From positions 101,760 through 165,759 of the forward strand of contig NZ_JAPZVN010000014.1 in the NCBI RefSeq assembly GCF_027533845.1: a DNA stretch of 64,000 nucleotides, in the 5' to 3' direction. How positions within the stretch are numbered: position 1 is the stretch's first letter; every line of letters starts with the position of its first letter. The notes beneath the pieces were generated by a model. That model had not been told where the DNA came from, did not search any database, and saw only the letters and a list, made by a program, of their open reading frames with translations. Below, one piece after another: positions 62,599 through 64,000 of the stretch. The DNA is from Streptomyces sp. RPT161 (GTDB taxonomy: Bacteria > Actinomycetota > Actinomycetes > Streptomycetales > Streptomycetaceae). A program made the translations under genes and the position numbers.

Positions 62599-63048
62599 TT
62601 GTTGGACACCGGTGGGGCACACAGGTCGTATGCGGCAGCGCGCGCCGACGGGCTCGCGGCTGCCCCCGGCGGTGGTGACCGTCCGCCTGCCGCCCCCGCC
62701 TGGGACCTGGTCACCGTGCCCTCCCGGCAGGGCCTGGAAGCGGTGGACATCCTGCGGCTGCGCACCGGTGTCGGCCCGGTGCTGCACGACGCCTCCGGTG
62801 ACACCCTCGGTTTCCTGGTGCCCGCCGGTACCGCCGCCGACTGGGACCTGCCGGGCAGCGCCTGCATCCAGACGCACCGCCGGGTCCGTGCCGCCGCGGG
62901 CGATCCGCCCGTCGCGGGCACCCGCTGGCTGGTCGCCCCGGAACACAGCAACCCGGTCAACGACCCGACGCTGCTGCGGCTGGCGCTCGGCGAGGCCACC
63001 CGTACCATCCGGGCCGCCGAGGGCATCCAGGCCGCTGACGGCCGGTAG
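62599..63048 (+). CDS. Conserved hypothetical (prim-pol-like, Streptomyces)
   Basis: About 149 residues from TTG 62599, preceded by a perfect AGGAGGG at 7 bases; an upstream GTG at 62542 lacks a site. Landmarks are WDLVTVPSRQGLEAVDILRL (about 35-54, in halves WDLVTVPSRQGL and AVDILRL), GPVLHDASGDTLGFLVPAGTA and WDLPGSACIQTH. The layout resembles the small prim-pol-annotated protein at 52.3 kb. The gene diverges from the XRE/TPR regulator and may be its target; function unknown. Confidence 0.65.
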   Translation: MLDTGGAHRSYAAARADGLAAAPGGGDRPPAAPAWDLVTVPSRQGLEAVDILRLRTGVGPVLHDASGDTLGFLVPAGTAADWDLPGSACIQTHRRVRAAAGDPPVAGTRWLVAPEHSNPVNDPTLLRLALGEATRTIRAAEGIQAADGR

Positions 63049-63095
63049 CCCGGCGGTGACCGCCGCGCCCCCCGGTCCTCGCCGATACTGGTGAG

Positions 63096-63959
63096 GTGGC
63101 AGGCAAGAGGCAGGGCAGGTCGCGCACCCCGGAGCCGGTGCGCGAGAAGGTCGACGGCGGCGTGGCGGAGCTGGTGCCCGACCGTGAGCGGCCGCGTGCC
63201 TGGTCACTGCTGATCGACGGCGCCCCGCAGTCCCACGTGGACCTCGACGACCCCACACGGCTCGAATTCGCCTACCAGCGGCGGCTCGGCCATGTCGTGG
63301 ACCTGGTGAGCCCGCCCGGCCAGCCGCTGCACGTGGTGCATCTCGGCGGCGGGGCGCTGACCCTGCCGCGCTATGTCGCCGCCACCCGTCCCCGGTCCAC
63401 CCAGCAGGTCATCGAGAACGACGCCGCCCTGGTCCAACTGGTACGCAGGGAGCTGCCGTTGGACCGCTCCTGGCGGATCCGGGTACGCGGCGGCGACGCC
63501 CGCGAGGGTCTGGCCAAACTCCCGGACCACTGGGCGCACCTGATCATCGCCGACGTCTTCACCGGTGCCCGCACCCCCGCCCATCTGACCAGCACCGAGT
63601 TCCTCGCCGAGGCCGCCCGGGTGCTAAGGCCCAGCGGTTGGTACGCGGCCAACCTCACCGACGGCGGCCGGCTGGACTTCCTGCGCTCCCAGGTCGCCAC
63701 CGTACGGGCCTGCTTCCCCGAGTGCCTGCTCGCCGCCGACCCGGCCGTACTGCGCGGGCGCCGCTTCGGCAACGCGCTGCTGCTGGGCACCGCGGGCGAG
63801 CTCCCGGTCGCCGACCTGACCCGCCGCATCGCCACCGACCCGCACCCCGGCCGGGTCGAACACGGCCGCGTCCTGGCCGACTTCACGGCGGGCGCGGTGG
63901 CGGTCACTGACGCGACCGCCAAGTCGTCTCCGGCCCCGCCGGACGACATCTTCCGCTAG
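63096..63959 (+). CDS. Spermidine synthase-like (fused SAM-binding fold) protein
   Basis: A 287-residue protein with a Rossmann-like spermidine synthase core: VHLGGGALTLPRYVAATRP (about 76-94), VIENDAALVQLVR (about 103-115), GDAREGLAKLPD (about 133-144) and LIIADVFTGARTP (about 149-161). The gatekeeper Asp of true aminopropyltransferases is represented by ADVFTG, as in many actinobacterial relatives without proven polyamine activity. GTG 63096 has GGTGAG upstream. Confidence 0.85.
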   Translation: MAGKRQGRSRTPEPVREKVDGGVAELVPDRERPRAWSLLIDGAPQSHVDLDDPTRLEFAYQRRLGHVVDLVSPPGQPLHVVHLGGGALTLPRYVAATRPRSTQQVIENDAALVQLVRRELPLDRSWRIRVRGGDAREGLAKLPDHWAHLIIADVFTGARTPAHLTSTEFLAEAARVLRPSGWYAANLTDGGRLDFLRSQVATVRACFPECLLAADPAVLRGRRFGNALLLGTAGELPVADLTRRIATDPHPGRVEHGRVLADFTAGAVAVTDATAKSSPAPPDDIFR

Positions 63960-63968
63960 GGAGAGTCC

Positions 63969-63990
63969 CTTTGGGGGGCAAGCCCCAAAG
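63969..63990 (+). terminator. Terminator after spermidine synthase-like gene
   Basis: CTTTGGGG-ggcaag-CCCCAAAG, an 8-bp stem 10 bases behind the stop. It belongs to the GGGG-GGCAAG-CCCC element group seen at three other places in this window. Confidence 0.55.
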
Positions 63991-64000
63991 AGGATTCCTG

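Overview
The window is a high-GC actinobacterial chromosome segment, almost certainly from a Streptomycetaceae genome. The supporting signs are GC-dominated third codon positions, many GTG/TTG starts, a TTA codon confined to one small secreted protein, ANTAR and anti-sigma-type regulators, DasR-box-like sites (dre) in front of chitinase genes, and families typical of streptomycetes. There is no phage, plasmid, integrase, IS element or CRISPR array; it looks like ordinary chromosome with several accessory catabolic modules.

Layout. 0-8 kb: the end of an ABC-2 exporter, a secreted SGNH hydrolase, DUF445, a DUF3311 + sodium:solute symporter pair, DUF6412 + a YidC paralogue, and a fumarylacetoacetate-hydrolase-family enzyme. 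8-11.7 kb: UPF0303 and Gfo/Idh/MocA genes diverging from a ROK regulator across a 56-bp spacer in which both promoters look leaderless. 11.7-19.1 kb: a phosphonate (2-aminoethylphosphonate type) module consisting of a GntR regulator, FAD oxidase, phosphonatase-like hydrolase, ABC ATPase, two permeases, binding lipoprotein and a HAD-IIA phosphatase. 19.2-26.4 kb: signalling and envelope genes (HATPase, GAF-ANTAR, membrane PP2C phosphatase, class B PBP, secreted M1 peptidase, PLP enzyme). 26.4-30.9 kb: a sulfide/persulfide module (TauE exporter, rhodanese and GntR regulator diverging from an MBL-rhodanese fusion and sulfide:quinone reductase) with a perfect 14-bp palindrome in the divergent promoter. 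31-34.4 kb: LtrA and a MarR/ABC-2 exporter operon.

34.4-52.2 kb is bracketed by two pairs of identical tRNA-Lys(CTT) genes. Between them lie two secreted GH18 chitinases with matching C-terminal chitin-binding domains and candidate dre sites, an IclR regulator, a degraded non-coding patch, a DsbA-like protein, a DUF3830/amidase/2-hydroxyacid dehydrogenase/two maleate-isomerase-like gene cluster, a luciferase-like oxidoreductase, a PAS-GGDEF-EAL protein, and two coupled secreted M6-type metalloproteases.

52.3-64 kb holds a prim-pol-like protein, then a tightly coupled three-gene operon (Fe-S RecB/Cas4-type nuclease, a 515-residue protein of unknown fold, SF1 helicase) that is my best candidate for an uncharacterised system. 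After it come PAP2, TetR, histidine phosphatase, a PEP-mutase-superfamily protein, an XRE/TPR regulator and a spermidine-synthase-like methyltransferase-fold protein.
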